This document shows, piece after piece, positions 24,819-33,628 of a stretch of 64,000 nucleotides of DNA. Positions within the stretch are counted from its first letter, which is position 1; every line of letters begins with the position of its first letter. A program made the translations under genes and the position numbers. The notes below the pieces were generated by a model. It worked only from the letters and a program-made list of their open reading frames with translations, ran no database searches and was not told the DNA's origin. The stretch is from Gaetbulibacter sp. 4G1 (GTDB taxonomy: Bacteria > Bacteroidota > Bacteroidia > Flavobacteriales > Flavobacteriaceae). Where the stretch lies: the NCBI RefSeq assembly GCF_002741945.1, contig NZ_MDVN01000022.1:682001-746000 (forward strand), read 5' to 3'.

Positions 24819-26674
24819 CAATCAAAATCGTTTAGGGTAATTAAACCAATTAATTTTCCATATTTAATAACTGGTAAGCAGCTTATTATATGTGTTTTCA
24901 TAAGGCTTTTGGCTTTATCAATAGAATCGGTTTCAGAAACAGGAATAATATTTGTTTTCATTATTTTTTTAACAGAATCATTTTGTTCTCGAATATTGCC
25001 TATATAGGCTTTTACATCGTGCCAAGAAATAAGCCCAACCATTTCTCTTTTTCTATTAATTACTGGCATATGATGAATATTTTTCCACTTCATAATATGA
25101 AGTACCAACTCTACACTATCATTTTTATCAACGGAAAAAATATCAGTGCTCATAATGTGTTTTACAATTCTATTATCTTTTTTAACAATATTAAGTGTAT
25201 CTCCTCTAAGTATTCTCCATGTCGAAACAGGGTAACCAAGCTCTTGTTTTTCATATATTTTAGAGGTTAGTAGCTGCATTGACTCATAACGCTTTCGTGT
25301 TTTTGTTAAGTATCTATAGCTTCTTGCAATCCACTCAGAACCATTGTGAGAAGCTATTCTGTTTTCAATAATTTTTAAATAATACTCAGCATCTTTTGGT
25401 GAAACTCCCATTTTATACAACCCTTTATATGCCATGGGCAACAAATCATTACTTATTAAATCAAAACTAGAAACATATTTACCATTCCAATAAAATTGAG
25501 CTACCATACCATATCTTGCCGCATTAAAAAAGTTAGATTTCACATCTTTAAAATCCCATTTTTTATGAATGTTTTTATACTGTTTTGTTTGGCCTAACAT
25601 CACTCCTACCCAAAACGCCATATTAGCTATTTCATCTCTTGGGGTTGGCCCCGACGGAATATATCGGTTTTCAATCCGTAAATGTGGTTTCCCATTTAAT
25701 GTGCCATAGCAAACACGATTCCACGGATAAACTGTACCGTTATGCAATCGTAATGCACTTAATTTTGGTATCTCATTATTTTGTACCATTTCTACGCTAT
25801 CCCGCATAAAATGTGTGGTGATAAAACTTCTAAAACGTGAAATATTATCTTTGAATATATCGGTTATATTCTCTGTTTGCCAACCGTTACCAAAACTAAC
25901 CCGTGATTGTTTTTCATTTAATAAAAAGGAATTTGCTCGTGTATCTACACTTTGTGTGAACAACGCAATTCTAGTCTCACTCCAAAGCTCTTTTCCAAAT
26001 AGTAAAGGAGAGTTAGTGCATATACTTAAAATAGGACCTGATATGGCTTGAGCCCAGTTATAGGTTTCAATAAAAGCATTTGGGTTTACTTGTAAATGCA
26101 TTTGAAAGCTGGTATTACAAGCTTCTAGCATCACTGAATCGTGCAATAGGTTTAACTCGTCAGTACCTTTTATATGAATATTAAAATCTTGCTTTCGTGT
26201 TTCTTTTACTGCATCATTTAAAACCGAATACCGTTGTATTGGTGTCATTTTATCTTCAGTAATACTATCTAATGTAAAGGATGGTAAAATACCTGTTAGT
26301 ACAATTTTTGTGTCCTTTTTTTCTGCAACCGCCTTGGCTTTTTTTAATAGTGTATTTAATTGTTTATTTAGTTTTGAAAAACACTCGCCTTTAAGCTCAA
26401 TAGGGTCTAGATTAGCTTCAAGGTTATAGTGCCCTATCTCAGTAGTAAAGTGCTCATCATTAAGTGCCTTTAAAATATCTAAAGCGTTATTTGCTGGTAA
26501 AAAGTTTTCGTTTACCAAACAAAACTCTTGTTCTGCCCCAATACGAATAGGGCTTTCTTCAATTATGCCCTTATCTATCATCATTTGCAACGCTTCAATA
26601 TCGTTTATTAAATGATGAATATAGTGTGCTTTATCTTCTTTACTGTTCAGTTTTGTAACATTTAAATCTCCCAT
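24818..26674 (-). CDS. GCS2-type glutamate-cysteine-ligase-like enzyme fused to two CBS domains
   Basis: A 618-residue cytoplasmic protein. Residues ~35-420 match the GCS2 carboxylate-amine ligase family (IRIGAEQEFCLVNENFLPAN; GHYNLEANLDPIEL; FQMHLQVNPNAF; RIENRYIPSGPTPRDE). Such enzymes join glutamate, or another amino acid, through its gamma-carboxyl with ATP. Residues ~500-615 are a CBS pair (HIMSTDIFSV...GLISWHDVKAYI and KIMKTNIIPV...GLITLNDF), which usually bind adenine nucleotides and regulate the enzyme. It shares a base with the start of the AspA-like hydrolase. The amine acceptor is not known; glutathione synthesis is possible but not shown. Confidence 0.85.
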   Translation of the reverse strand: MGDLNVTKLNSKEDKAHYIHHLINDIEALQMMIDKGIIEESPIRIGAEQEFCLVNENFLPANNALDILKALNDEHFTTEIGHYNLEANLDPIELKGECFSKLNKQLNTLLKKAKAVAEKKDTKIVLTGILPSFTLDSITEDKMTPIQRYSVLNDAVKETRKQDFNIHIKGTDELNLLHDSVMLEACNTSFQMHLQVNPNAFIETYNWAQAISGPILSICTNSPLLFGKELWSETRIALFTQSVDTRANSFLLNEKQSRVSFGNGWQTENITDIFKDNISRFRSFITTHFMRDSVEMVQNNEIPKLSALRLHNGTVYPWNRVCYGTLNGKPHLRIENRYIPSGPTPRDEIANMAFWVGVMLGQTKQYKNIHKKWDFKDVKSNFFNAARYGMVAQFYWNGKYVSSFDLISNDLLPMAYKGLYKMGVSPKDAEYYLKIIENRIASHNGSEWIARSYRYLTKTRKRYESMQLLTSKIYEKQELGYPVSTWRILRGDTLNIVKKDNRIVKHIMSTDIFSVDKNDSVELVLHIMKWKNIHHMPVINRKREMVGLISWHDVKAYIGNIREQNDSVKKIMKTNIIPVSETDSIDKAKSLMKTHIISCLPVIKYGKLIGLITLNDFD

Positions 26675-26785
26675 TTCCTGTGTTTTTAACAGAATTTAAA
26701 AGAGTTAAATTACTATGTCTTATGGTAATAAAGAATGATTTTTATCATGTGCAGAAACCTTGGTTATTGTGTTAATTCAAATCCC

Positions 26786-26793
26786 TATTTTTG
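26786..26793 (+). promoter_or_regulatory. Candidate -7 element for rnpA
   Basis: TATTTTTG matches the Bacteroidota -7 consensus TAnnTTTG. It lies only six bases before the rnpA ATG, which would make the transcript nearly leaderless. Read from sequence only. Confidence 0.4.
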
Positions 26794-26799
26794 TGGGGT

Positions 26800-27177
26800 A
26801 TGAAAGCGACTTACCCTAAAAAAGAAAAACTTAAAAGTAAAAAGCTAATTGAGCAGCTATTTGCTGAAGGCCAATCGGTTTCTGCATACCCATTACGGTT
26901 GGCTTATCTACAAACCCGTTTTGATAATGATTATATTATTGCTAAAACTGGAGTTTCGGTTAGTAAACGTATTTTTAAAACTGCTGTAGATAGAAACCGT
27001 ATAAAACGCTTGTTAAGAGAATCTTACAGATTAAACAAAGCCGATTATTTTAACAACATTACAACACAATATGCGTTTATGATTTTGTACATTGGCAAAG
27101 AAAAACCCACATTATCCCAAGTTGAAACCAAAATGAAGCACTTATTTGAAAAGTTTTTAGATAAGGTTTCTGAATAA
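26800..27177 (+). CDS. rnpA: Ribonuclease P protein component
   Basis: A 125-residue basic protein that binds the RNase P RNA and helps cut pre-tRNA leaders. It contains the opening KKEKLKSKKLIEQLF, the central VSVSKRIFKTAVDRNRIKRLLRESYR (the RNR signature) and the ILYIGK strand. The ATG at 26800 is preferred; a TTG at 26791 lies inside the predicted promoter. The S41 protease follows 12 bases after its stop, an order often seen in flavobacteria. rpmH and dnaA are not next to it. Confidence 0.95.
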   Translation: MKATYPKKEKLKSKKLIEQLFAEGQSVSAYPLRLAYLQTRFDNDYIIAKTGVSVSKRIFKTAVDRNRIKRLLRESYRLNKADYFNNITTQYAFMILYIGKEKPTLSQVETKMKHLFEKFLDKVSE

Positions 27178-27189
27178 AAAATATTCTTA

Positions 27190-28824
27190 ATGAAACAATT
27201 ACTAAAAAAGAAAATAATAATTCCTGTTTTAGCACTTACTATTCTCTTTACCGGCTCTGCTTTTAAAAATGATTTTTTTGAAATTGCAAAACAAATAGAA
27301 ATCTTCACAACCTTGTTTAAAGAACTCAACATGAATTATGTTGACGAAACCAACCCTGGGGATTTAATGGATACAGCTATTAAAAGCATGCTAGCTGACT
27401 TAGACCCTTACACCAACTTTTTAAACGAGCAGGATGTTGAAGCTGCAAGAATTAACAATACTGGAGACTATATAGGTATTGGAGCTAAAGTAAGAACACT
27501 AAAAGATAAACTGGTTATTGTTGAACCCTATAAAGATTATCCAGCCGATAAAGCGGGTTTAAAAGCTGGTGACGAAATTATTAAAGTTGGTAACACTAAT
27601 GTTGATGGTTATAAAGACGATGCTGGTAATTTACTAAAAGGCGCTCCAGGAACTTCTGTTGAGGTAACTTATAAGCGTCAAAATCAAACAAAAACCGCAA
27701 CCATAAATAGGGCTGAGGTCGAAATTAATGCTGTACCTCATTTTTCGATGGTTAATGATAATACGGGTTATATTGTTTTATCTCAGTTTAACAATAAAGC
27801 CGCATCTCAAACAAATTATGCGCTTAGAGATTTAAAAGCACAAGGTGCAAAGCGCATAATTTTAGATTTACGCGGAAACCCAGGCGGGCTACTTAACGAG
27901 GCTATTAAAATTGTGAATTTATTTGTTAAAAAAGGACAATTAGTAGTTACCACAAAATCTAAAGTTAAAAAATATAACAGAACATATTACACACAAAAAG
28001 ACCCAATTGACACTGAAATACCTTTAGTGGTTTTAATTGATGGTGGTAGTGCTTCAGCAAGCGAAATTGTTTCTGGCTCATTACAAGATTTAGATCGTGC
28101 TGTTATAGTTGGCTCAAGAAGCTTTGGTAAAGGTTTGGTTCAACGTCCAAAATTGTTAACCTACGGGACACAAGTAAAAATAACTATTTCAAGATATTAT
28201 ACCCCTTCTGGCAGATGTATCCAGTCTTTAGATTATTGGAATAGAAATGAAAAAGGAGAAGCGGTTAAGGTAAAGCAAGAAAACTATAATGAATATAAAA
28301 CTAAAAATGGGCGTAAAGTTTTTGATGGCGGTGGCGTTTTCCCTGATGAAAACTTATCATCTTCAAAAAACTCTGCTATTATTAATGCAATAGTAAACGA
28401 TAATCTAGTATTTGATTTTGCTACTCATTTTTATTATAAAAATCAGATTGCTGATATTAATAACTTTAAGCTTTCGGCTTCAAATTTTTCTGACTTTAAA
28501 GATTATTTAAAGGCAAACAATTTTTCTTTTATAACAGAAACAGAAAAGGCACTTTATAAGGCATTTGAAGCGGCAACAAAAGAAGATTTAAATGATGATA
28601 TTGAAAATGATTACAACACATTAATTTCTAACTTAAATACCTCAAAAACAAAAGCCATTGATGAAAATAAAACGTATTTGCTAGAACTATTAACTGAAGA
28701 AATAGTAAAACGATATGTTTATAGAGAGGGTTTATATGATTATTATAAGATAAACGACCTTAAAATAAAGAAAGCAACCGAAATACTAAACAACCCTTCC
28801 ACCTATCAAAATTACTTAAGATAA
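27190..28824 (+). CDS. S41 family C-terminal processing peptidase (CtpA-like)
   Basis: A 544-residue exported protease. N-terminal signal or anchor (IIIPVLALTILFTGSAF). A PDZ domain occupies residues ~90-180 (GIGAKVRTLKDKLVIVEPYKDYPADKAGLKAGDEI). The S41 core follows, with LDLRGNPGGLLNEAI and the catalytic Ser/Lys pair in DGGSASASEIVSG and GSRSFGKGLVQ. A helical C-terminal domain of ~150 residues completes it. These enzymes trim or degrade periplasmic proteins from the C-terminus. It is probably co-transcribed with rnpA. Confidence 0.95.
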   Translation: MKQLLKKKIIIPVLALTILFTGSAFKNDFFEIAKQIEIFTTLFKELNMNYVDETNPGDLMDTAIKSMLADLDPYTNFLNEQDVEAARINNTGDYIGIGAKVRTLKDKLVIVEPYKDYPADKAGLKAGDEIIKVGNTNVDGYKDDAGNLLKGAPGTSVEVTYKRQNQTKTATINRAEVEINAVPHFSMVNDNTGYIVLSQFNNKAASQTNYALRDLKAQGAKRIILDLRGNPGGLLNEAIKIVNLFVKKGQLVVTTKSKVKKYNRTYYTQKDPIDTEIPLVVLIDGGSASASEIVSGSLQDLDRAVIVGSRSFGKGLVQRPKLLTYGTQVKITISRYYTPSGRCIQSLDYWNRNEKGEAVKVKQENYNEYKTKNGRKVFDGGGVFPDENLSSSKNSAIINAIVNDNLVFDFATHFYYKNQIADINNFKLSASNFSDFKDYLKANNFSFITETEKALYKAFEAATKEDLNDDIENDYNTLISNLNTSKTKAIDENKTYLLELLTEEIVKRYVYREGLYDYYKINDLKIKKATEILNNPSTYQNYLR

Positions 28825-28887
28825 AGGCTGTTAATCTATTAAAAAATTAAAAATAGTATCTTTATAGCTATATTCTATTCCCCAGTA

Positions 28888-29739
28888 ATGACTAAATTAT
28901 TTAGATTTATATTAATTGTATTTTTCTTTAATATTGCTTCTTCTCAAAGCAAACTCACACACGATGTTTATTTTGATACAGATAAATATGATGTACCGTC
29001 GACTGAAGAAAATAGACTATTGCTCTTTATTTCTACATTAACAGATGTTGATATTGAGTCTATATCTATATTTGGTTTTTGTGATGATATTGGTGCAGAT
29101 GATTACAATTTAAAGCTATCTCAACAACGGGCTGATGCAATAAAAGCTGTTTTTTCTAATAATGAAATAAGCGAATCTTTAATTACAAATGTAGACGGAA
29201 AAGGTGAAATTTTATTAAAGATAGTTAACGAAAAAAACATATTGAAAATAAGAGGTTTAAATCGTAAAGTAGAAATTATCGTAAAACCTAAACCTAAAAT
29301 TGTTGAAGAAAAACCTATTGTAGAAACTGTTAAAAAGAAAGATGTTCCTGAACAAATTAAAGGAAAACTTAAGGTAGGTGATAAAATTATTTTTGAAAAT
29401 ATATTATTTAAAACTGGTTACGCTACGGTAACTCCTGATTCTAAAAAAACACTTCAAGAAATAGCTAAATCTTTAGTTGAACGAGATGATATTTATTTTA
29501 CTATTCAAGGACATGTGTGCTGCACACAATTTACAAGAGATGCGGTAGACAGGAAAACAAAAAAACGTAACCTATCTGAAGCTAGGGCAAAATATGTATA
29601 TAATTATTTTGTAAAAAAAGGCGTTAATAAAAAACGTATGCGATATATGGGAATGCGCAGAAAGTTTCCTCTTGGTGGTGATCCAAAGCTTGATAGACGT
29701 GTAGAAATTTTAATTACTTATGTAGGTAATGAGAATTAA
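28888..29739 (+). CDS. Protein with two OmpA-like domains
   Basis: A 283-residue exported protein (signal peptide ending FFNIASSQ). Two OmpA/MotB-type peptidoglycan-binding domains are visible: residues ~28-135 (VYFDTDKYDVPSTEENRLLLF, then LKLSQQRADAIKAVF) and ~165-280 (ILFKTGYATVTPDSKKTLQEIAKSL, then LSEARAKYVYNYFVKKGV and DRRVEILI). The first is divergent, the second nearly canonical. A Lys/Glu/Val-rich linker joins them. It may tether the outer membrane or surface structures to peptidoglycan. The T9SS protein gene begins six bases later. Confidence 0.88.
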   Translation: MTKLFRFILIVFFFNIASSQSKLTHDVYFDTDKYDVPSTEENRLLLFISTLTDVDIESISIFGFCDDIGADDYNLKLSQQRADAIKAVFSNNEISESLITNVDGKGEILLKIVNEKNILKIRGLNRKVEIIVKPKPKIVEEKPIVETVKKKDVPEQIKGKLKVGDKIIFENILFKTGYATVTPDSKKTLQEIAKSLVERDDIYFTIQGHVCCTQFTRDAVDRKTKKRNLSEARAKYVYNYFVKKGVNKKRMRYMGMRRKFPLGGDPKLDRRVEILITYVGNEN

Positions 29740-29745
29740 TAATTT

Positions 29746-31215
29746 ATGGTTAATAAAATTAGCTTATTTTCTTTATGCTTATTTTTAGCAAGCATGTATT
29801 GTGTTTCTCAAAACACCTTTGTTCCTGATGATAATTTTGAACAAGCTTTAATTGATTTAGGTTACGACTCTGGACCTTTAGACGATTTTGTACTTACAGC
29901 AAATATTAATACTGTTACAGACCTTGATATAGCTTCAAAAAACATTTTTGATTTAACAGGTATCCAGGATTTTAATGCGCTATCAATCCTAGATTGTTCT
30001 GATAATAATCTTTCTACTCTAGTAGTTTCTTCTAATTTAAGTTTAACTGAGTTGTATTGCAAGAACAACTTTTTAACAAGTTTAAATGTTGGTGCGTTAA
30101 CAGCTTTAAAAATACTTTGGTGTGATTTTAATCAATTACCTAGTATTAATGTAACTAACAACTCTAATTTAATATCATTAACCTGTGGAAATAATTTAAT
30201 AACCAATATTGATACTTCTAAAAATTCAAATCTAAATGTTTTAGTTTGTGAAAACAATCAAATACCTAACATAGATGTTACTCAAAACAAAAACCTTAAC
30301 TCTTTACTTGTTAGAGGAAACCTGTTAACAAATATTGATGTTTCTCAAAACACAAATCTTGCATTTTTTGATTGTGGTATAAATCAATTATCCGTTTTAG
30401 ATGTTTCTTTAAATTCTAATTTACGTGTTTTACTGTGTTTTAATAATCAATTATCAAGTTTAGATGTTACTCAAAATACGTTGTTAAGTGATTTAAGCTG
30501 TGAGTTTAATCAAATTACTCAACTAGATATGTCTAGAAACACATCTCTAGTAAATTTAGATTGTAGTAATAATAATCTTTGTTGGTTAAACATTAAAAAC
30601 GGCACTAATGAAAATGCTACCATCATGGATTTTGAGTTTAATCCTAACTTAAATTGTGTAATTGTTGATGATGCCTCTAGAAGAAACCCCAACTGGAAAC
30701 CTATTTCTTTTTCAAACTATGTTAATGACCCTTCTGATTGTAATAATTTTGTACCAGTTGATAGTTTAGATGATTTTATTGGAACTTCTTACACACTTCC
30801 TTTGCTTATTAATGGAAATTATTTTTCGCAATCTAACGGAAATGGTACACCTTTTCAAACAGGTGATATTATAGATAATTCTCAAACTATTTATATTTAT
30901 AATGAAACTATTTGTGATAGTAATCAAACAAGTTTTAACGTAACTATTACTAATGAAGATTACTTTATTCCAAGATATTTTACACCAAATAACGACGGAA
31001 ACCATGATTATTGGAAAGTTATTGATATAAATAATAGTATAAATAACATTTCAATTTATAACAGATACGGTAAACTATTAAAATTTTTACTTCCAAATTC
31101 TCAAGGTTGGGATGGTGTTTATAACGGACGTTTTTTACCTGATGGAAGTTATTGGTATGAAATTGTTTTAAATAATAAAGACGTTTTAAGAGGGTATTTT
31201 GCTTTAAAACGGTAG
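29746..31215 (+). CDS. Leucine-rich-repeat surface protein with type B T9SS C-terminal domain
   Basis: A 489-residue secreted protein. After a signal peptide (LFLASMYCVSQ), residues ~70-300 contain about ten repeats of 21 residues of the form L-x-x-L-x-C-x-x-N-x-L/I-x-x-L/I-D-V-x-x-N-x, an LRR class common in flavobacteria. The C-terminus (YFIPRYFTPNNDGNHDYWKV to VLRGYFALKR) is the gliding-motility-associated CHU_C / type B sorting domain that directs export by the type IX system. Most likely a cell-surface binding or adhesion protein. It ends one base before the convergent GNAT gene. Confidence 0.92.
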   Translation: MVNKISLFSLCLFLASMYCVSQNTFVPDDNFEQALIDLGYDSGPLDDFVLTANINTVTDLDIASKNIFDLTGIQDFNALSILDCSDNNLSTLVVSSNLSLTELYCKNNFLTSLNVGALTALKILWCDFNQLPSINVTNNSNLISLTCGNNLITNIDTSKNSNLNVLVCENNQIPNIDVTQNKNLNSLLVRGNLLTNIDVSQNTNLAFFDCGINQLSVLDVSLNSNLRVLLCFNNQLSSLDVTQNTLLSDLSCEFNQITQLDMSRNTSLVNLDCSNNNLCWLNIKNGTNENATIMDFEFNPNLNCVIVDDASRRNPNWKPISFSNYVNDPSDCNNFVPVDSLDDFIGTSYTLPLLINGNYFSQSNGNGTPFQTGDIIDNSQTIYIYNETICDSNQTSFNVTITNEDYFIPRYFTPNNDGNHDYWKVIDINNSINNISIYNRYGKLLKFLLPNSQGWDGVYNGRFLPDGSYWYEIVLNNKDVLRGYFALKR

Positions 31216-31659
31216 TTAATCCTTTATCATGGCTATATGTGGAATATCATCTTCAAGATACTCATCACCAATAACTTTAAAACCTAAATTGGTATAAAAT
31301 TTCTTTAAATAAACTTGAGCTGAAATTTTAATTTTTGTTTCATTAAAATGATTTTTTATAGCCTCAATTGATGCTTTCATAATATCGTAACCATATTTGT
31401 ATTGACGTTCGTTTTTAACAACTGCTACCCTGCCAATACTAGCATAATTAAAATAATCTCCTGACTTAAAAACACGTGTATAAGCCACTATTTTATTGCT
31501 TTTAAAACCTATAACATGTAAAGATTTTTGATCTTTACCATCAATATCTTGATATACACAATCTTGTTCTACAACAAAAATTTCACTTCTTAATTGTAAT
31601 AAATCATACAACTCTTGAGTAGTTAATTGCTGGAATGTTTTTACTTTTATTTCTAACAT
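31216..31659 (-). CDS. GNAT family acetyltransferase, ElaA-like
   Basis: A 147-residue protein with the ElaA pattern: FQQLTTQELYDLLQLRSEIFVVEQDCVYQDIDGKDQKSLH, then VAYTRVF, SIGRVAVVKNERQYKYGYDIM and KISAQVYLKKFYTNLGFKVIG. It is thus a small N-acetyltransferase of unknown acceptor. It follows the CDF transporter by three bases on the minus strand, forming a small operon with rpiB. Its stop codon abuts that of the convergent T9SS gene with no space. Confidence 0.9.
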   Translation of the reverse strand: MLEIKVKTFQQLTTQELYDLLQLRSEIFVVEQDCVYQDIDGKDQKSLHVIGFKSNKIVAYTRVFKSGDYFNYASIGRVAVVKNERQYKYGYDIMKASIEAIKNHFNETKIKISAQVYLKKFYTNLGFKVIGDEYLEDDIPHIAMIKD

Positions 31660-31662
31660 AAT

Positions 31663-32574
31663 TTAATCTTGAACAATAACATCTTTAGCATCATCTTTAC
31701 CAAATTCCGGTTGAATATTAACATGATTAATATCGTATTTATTTAATAGTAAATCTTCAATTTTATGTAAAATAATATCAAATTGAGATAAAGAAATATC
31801 TTCATTAAAATCAATATGGGCTTCTAAGTGAATTTCCTCTTCATTTAATTGCCAAATATGTACGTGATGTACATTCTTTATACTTTCAAAACTATTAATT
31901 TCATTTACAATTTTATTTATTGGAGTTGAATCTGGAGTAAATAACATTAATACTTTTGTGGAGTCTTTTAATAAATCAAAACCCATCCAAATTAAATAGA
32001 TTGCTATAGCAAAAGTTAATACACTATCTACCCAATACAATTGATAAAATTTCATTAATAATCCACCTATTAATACTGCAACACTAGCCATCATATCAGT
32101 TAATAAATGAAGGTAAGCACTTTTCATATTCATGTTAGCCTCTGAGTCTTTTTTTAATAAAAGCACACTAAAACCATTTCCTAAAATAGCTATTAAAGAC
32201 AACCAAATAACTAAATTAGATTCTATTTCTTGCGGGTTTTTAAAACGCTCAACAGCTTCTATAATTAATAAAACTGCAACAATAATTAAAGTGGCAGCAT
32301 TTATAAATGCTGCCAATATTTCTGCACGTTTATAACCAAAAGTTTTTTGAAATGATGCCTTACGTTTTGAAAGTTTTTCGGCAATATAACTTATAACTAA
32401 TGAAACAACATCACTAAAATTATGTAAAGCATCACTTAACAATGCTAAACTTCCAGATATTAATCCTCCTATAACTTGAGCTACTGTTATAAGAATATTT
32501 AATAAAATAGATATAAAAAGATTTCGCCCTTTTAAATCAGGTTGTGAGTGATTATGAGAATGGTTATGCCCCAT
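31663..32574 (-). CDS. Cation diffusion facilitator (CDF) metal efflux transporter
   Basis: A 303-residue inner-membrane protein. The N-terminus is His-rich (MGHNHSHNHSQ). Six membrane segments follow, with the metal-site motif in LALLSDALHNFSDVVSL and the matching HLLTDMMASVAVL. Residues ~210-300 are the cytoplasmic ferredoxin-like domain (VHHVHIWQLNEEEIHLEAHIDF). CDF proteins export Zn2+, Co2+, Fe2+ or Cd2+ against protons. It lies between rpiB (touching, no gap) and the ElaA-like gene. Confidence 0.94.
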   Translation of the reverse strand: MGHNHSHNHSQPDLKGRNLFISILLNILITVAQVIGGLISGSLALLSDALHNFSDVVSLVISYIAEKLSKRKASFQKTFGYKRAEILAAFINAATLIIVAVLLIIEAVERFKNPQEIESNLVIWLSLIAILGNGFSVLLLKKDSEANMNMKSAYLHLLTDMMASVAVLIGGLLMKFYQLYWVDSVLTFAIAIYLIWMGFDLLKDSTKVLMLFTPDSTPINKIVNEINSFESIKNVHHVHIWQLNEEEIHLEAHIDFNEDISLSQFDIILHKIEDLLLNKYDINHVNIQPEFGKDDAKDVIVQD

Positions 32575-33009
32575 TTAACAAGATAATGGAATTTTATCAA
32601 TTCTATTTTGGTGTCTTCCGCCTTCAAAATCTGTATTTAAAAATGTATCAACCATTTCAATAGCTTGATGTATCGCAGTAAATCGTGCAGGAATACATAA
32701 TACATTAGCATTATTATGTTGGCGTATCAAACTAACAATTTCTTTATTCCAACACAAACCAGCTCGAATTTCTTGATATTTATTAGCAGTCATTGCTACA
32801 CCATTTGCGCTACCACAAATTAAAATTCCAAAGTCTGCTTTACTTCCAACTAAATCTTTAGCAACTGGATGTACAAAATCTGGATAATCAACACTATCAT
32901 TAGCATCGGTACCATAATTATTTATAACATAACCTTTTGATTCTAAATGTTTTTTAATAGCAAATTTATAATCTGTACCAGCGTGATCGTTTCCTATAGA
33001 AATTGTCAT
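32575..33009 (-). CDS. rpiB: Ribose-5-phosphate isomerase B
   Basis: A 144-residue enzyme of the RpiB/LacA/LacB family that interconverts ribose-5-phosphate and ribulose-5-phosphate. Motifs visible are ISIGNDHAGTDYKFAIKKHL, VDYPDFVHPVAKDLV, GILICGSANGVAMTANK and NNANVLCIPARF. The Cys in LICGSANG is the catalytic base in the family. First gene of a tight minus-strand operon with the CDF transporter and the GNAT; its promoter lies at 33036-33043. Confidence 0.95.
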   Translation of the reverse strand: MTISIGNDHAGTDYKFAIKKHLESKGYVINNYGTDANDSVDYPDFVHPVAKDLVGSKADFGILICGSANGVAMTANKYQEIRAGLCWNKEIVSLIRQHNNANVLCIPARFTAIHQAIEMVDTFLNTDFEGGRHQNRIDKIPLSC

Positions 33010-33035
33010 TTTATATATATTAGTTTATAATAATA

Positions 33036-33043
33036 CAAAGGTA
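33036..33043 (-). promoter_or_regulatory. Candidate -7 element for the rpiB operon
   Basis: Read on the minus strand, TACCTTTG fits TAnnTTTG exactly, with TTG 17 bases further upstream. It is about 27 bases before the rpiB ATG. Confidence 0.55.
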
Positions 33044-33049
33044 GTAATT

Positions 33050-33628
33050 ATAAACATTGTCAATTAACATATTCATTACTTGTTAATAACTGTTTATTCT
33101 TTTTTAAAAGTAAAATTAGGAAGTATCATTTATTTTTTCAATCCATAACATTTCTATAACATACAAATTAGTTAATGTAAATTTTTAGTTAAGTTATTAG
33201 GTATAAAATGTAAGTTTATTAAATACATCTTTGGTAATATTTATTAAAATTATATGTTAAAAGAGGTTATAAACAGTTGTTAATATAAAATTTAAAATAC
33301 CTATATTTTAAATAGTTATAATATTTATAACTGTTAACTTCTTATCAATAATATTCTATAAGAAACAAATCAAAGTAAAACTTAAAAAAGTTATACTAGA
33401 TATTAACAAGCTATAATAACCATCATTTATTTTTTAAAATTTTAAAAAGAAATTAATTATATAATATATAATGTGGATAACTTCAATTTAACATTAAAAT
33501 AAAACGATTAAAAATAATAACCGTAGCTTTGTAAAAAATAAATAGCAAATCTTCTCCTAAAACAATAACGCTATTTAATAACAAAATTTCCAGTATCTTA
33601 GGAAATGAAAATGATTACAAAAATTTAA
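33050..33628. other. Gene-free AT-rich stretch with DnaA box; candidate replication-origin region
   Basis: No gene is visible between rpiB and rnr. The stretch is almost entirely A/T. It contains a perfect DnaA box TGTGGATAA (33472-33480, TTATCCACA on the other strand) and two TTATAAACA near-boxes (33048-33056, 33267-33275). TGTTAATA is repeated at 33081 and 33278. It may be an origin or other unwinding region, or only a long double promoter region. The rest holds nothing I can name. Confidence 0.45.

Noticed and set aside
26675-26800. The gap before rnpA as the replication origin, by analogy with rnpA-rpmH-dnaA loci
   Set aside because: Only 125 bp, no DnaA box seen and no rpmH or dnaA nearby; the 33.0-33.6 kb gap is a better candidate.
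30040-30600. Regularly spaced similar DNA segments resembling a CRISPR array
   Set aside because: They are in-frame 63-base units that encode the 21-residue leucine-rich repeats of the T9SS protein; no constant repeat or unrelated spacers and no cas genes.
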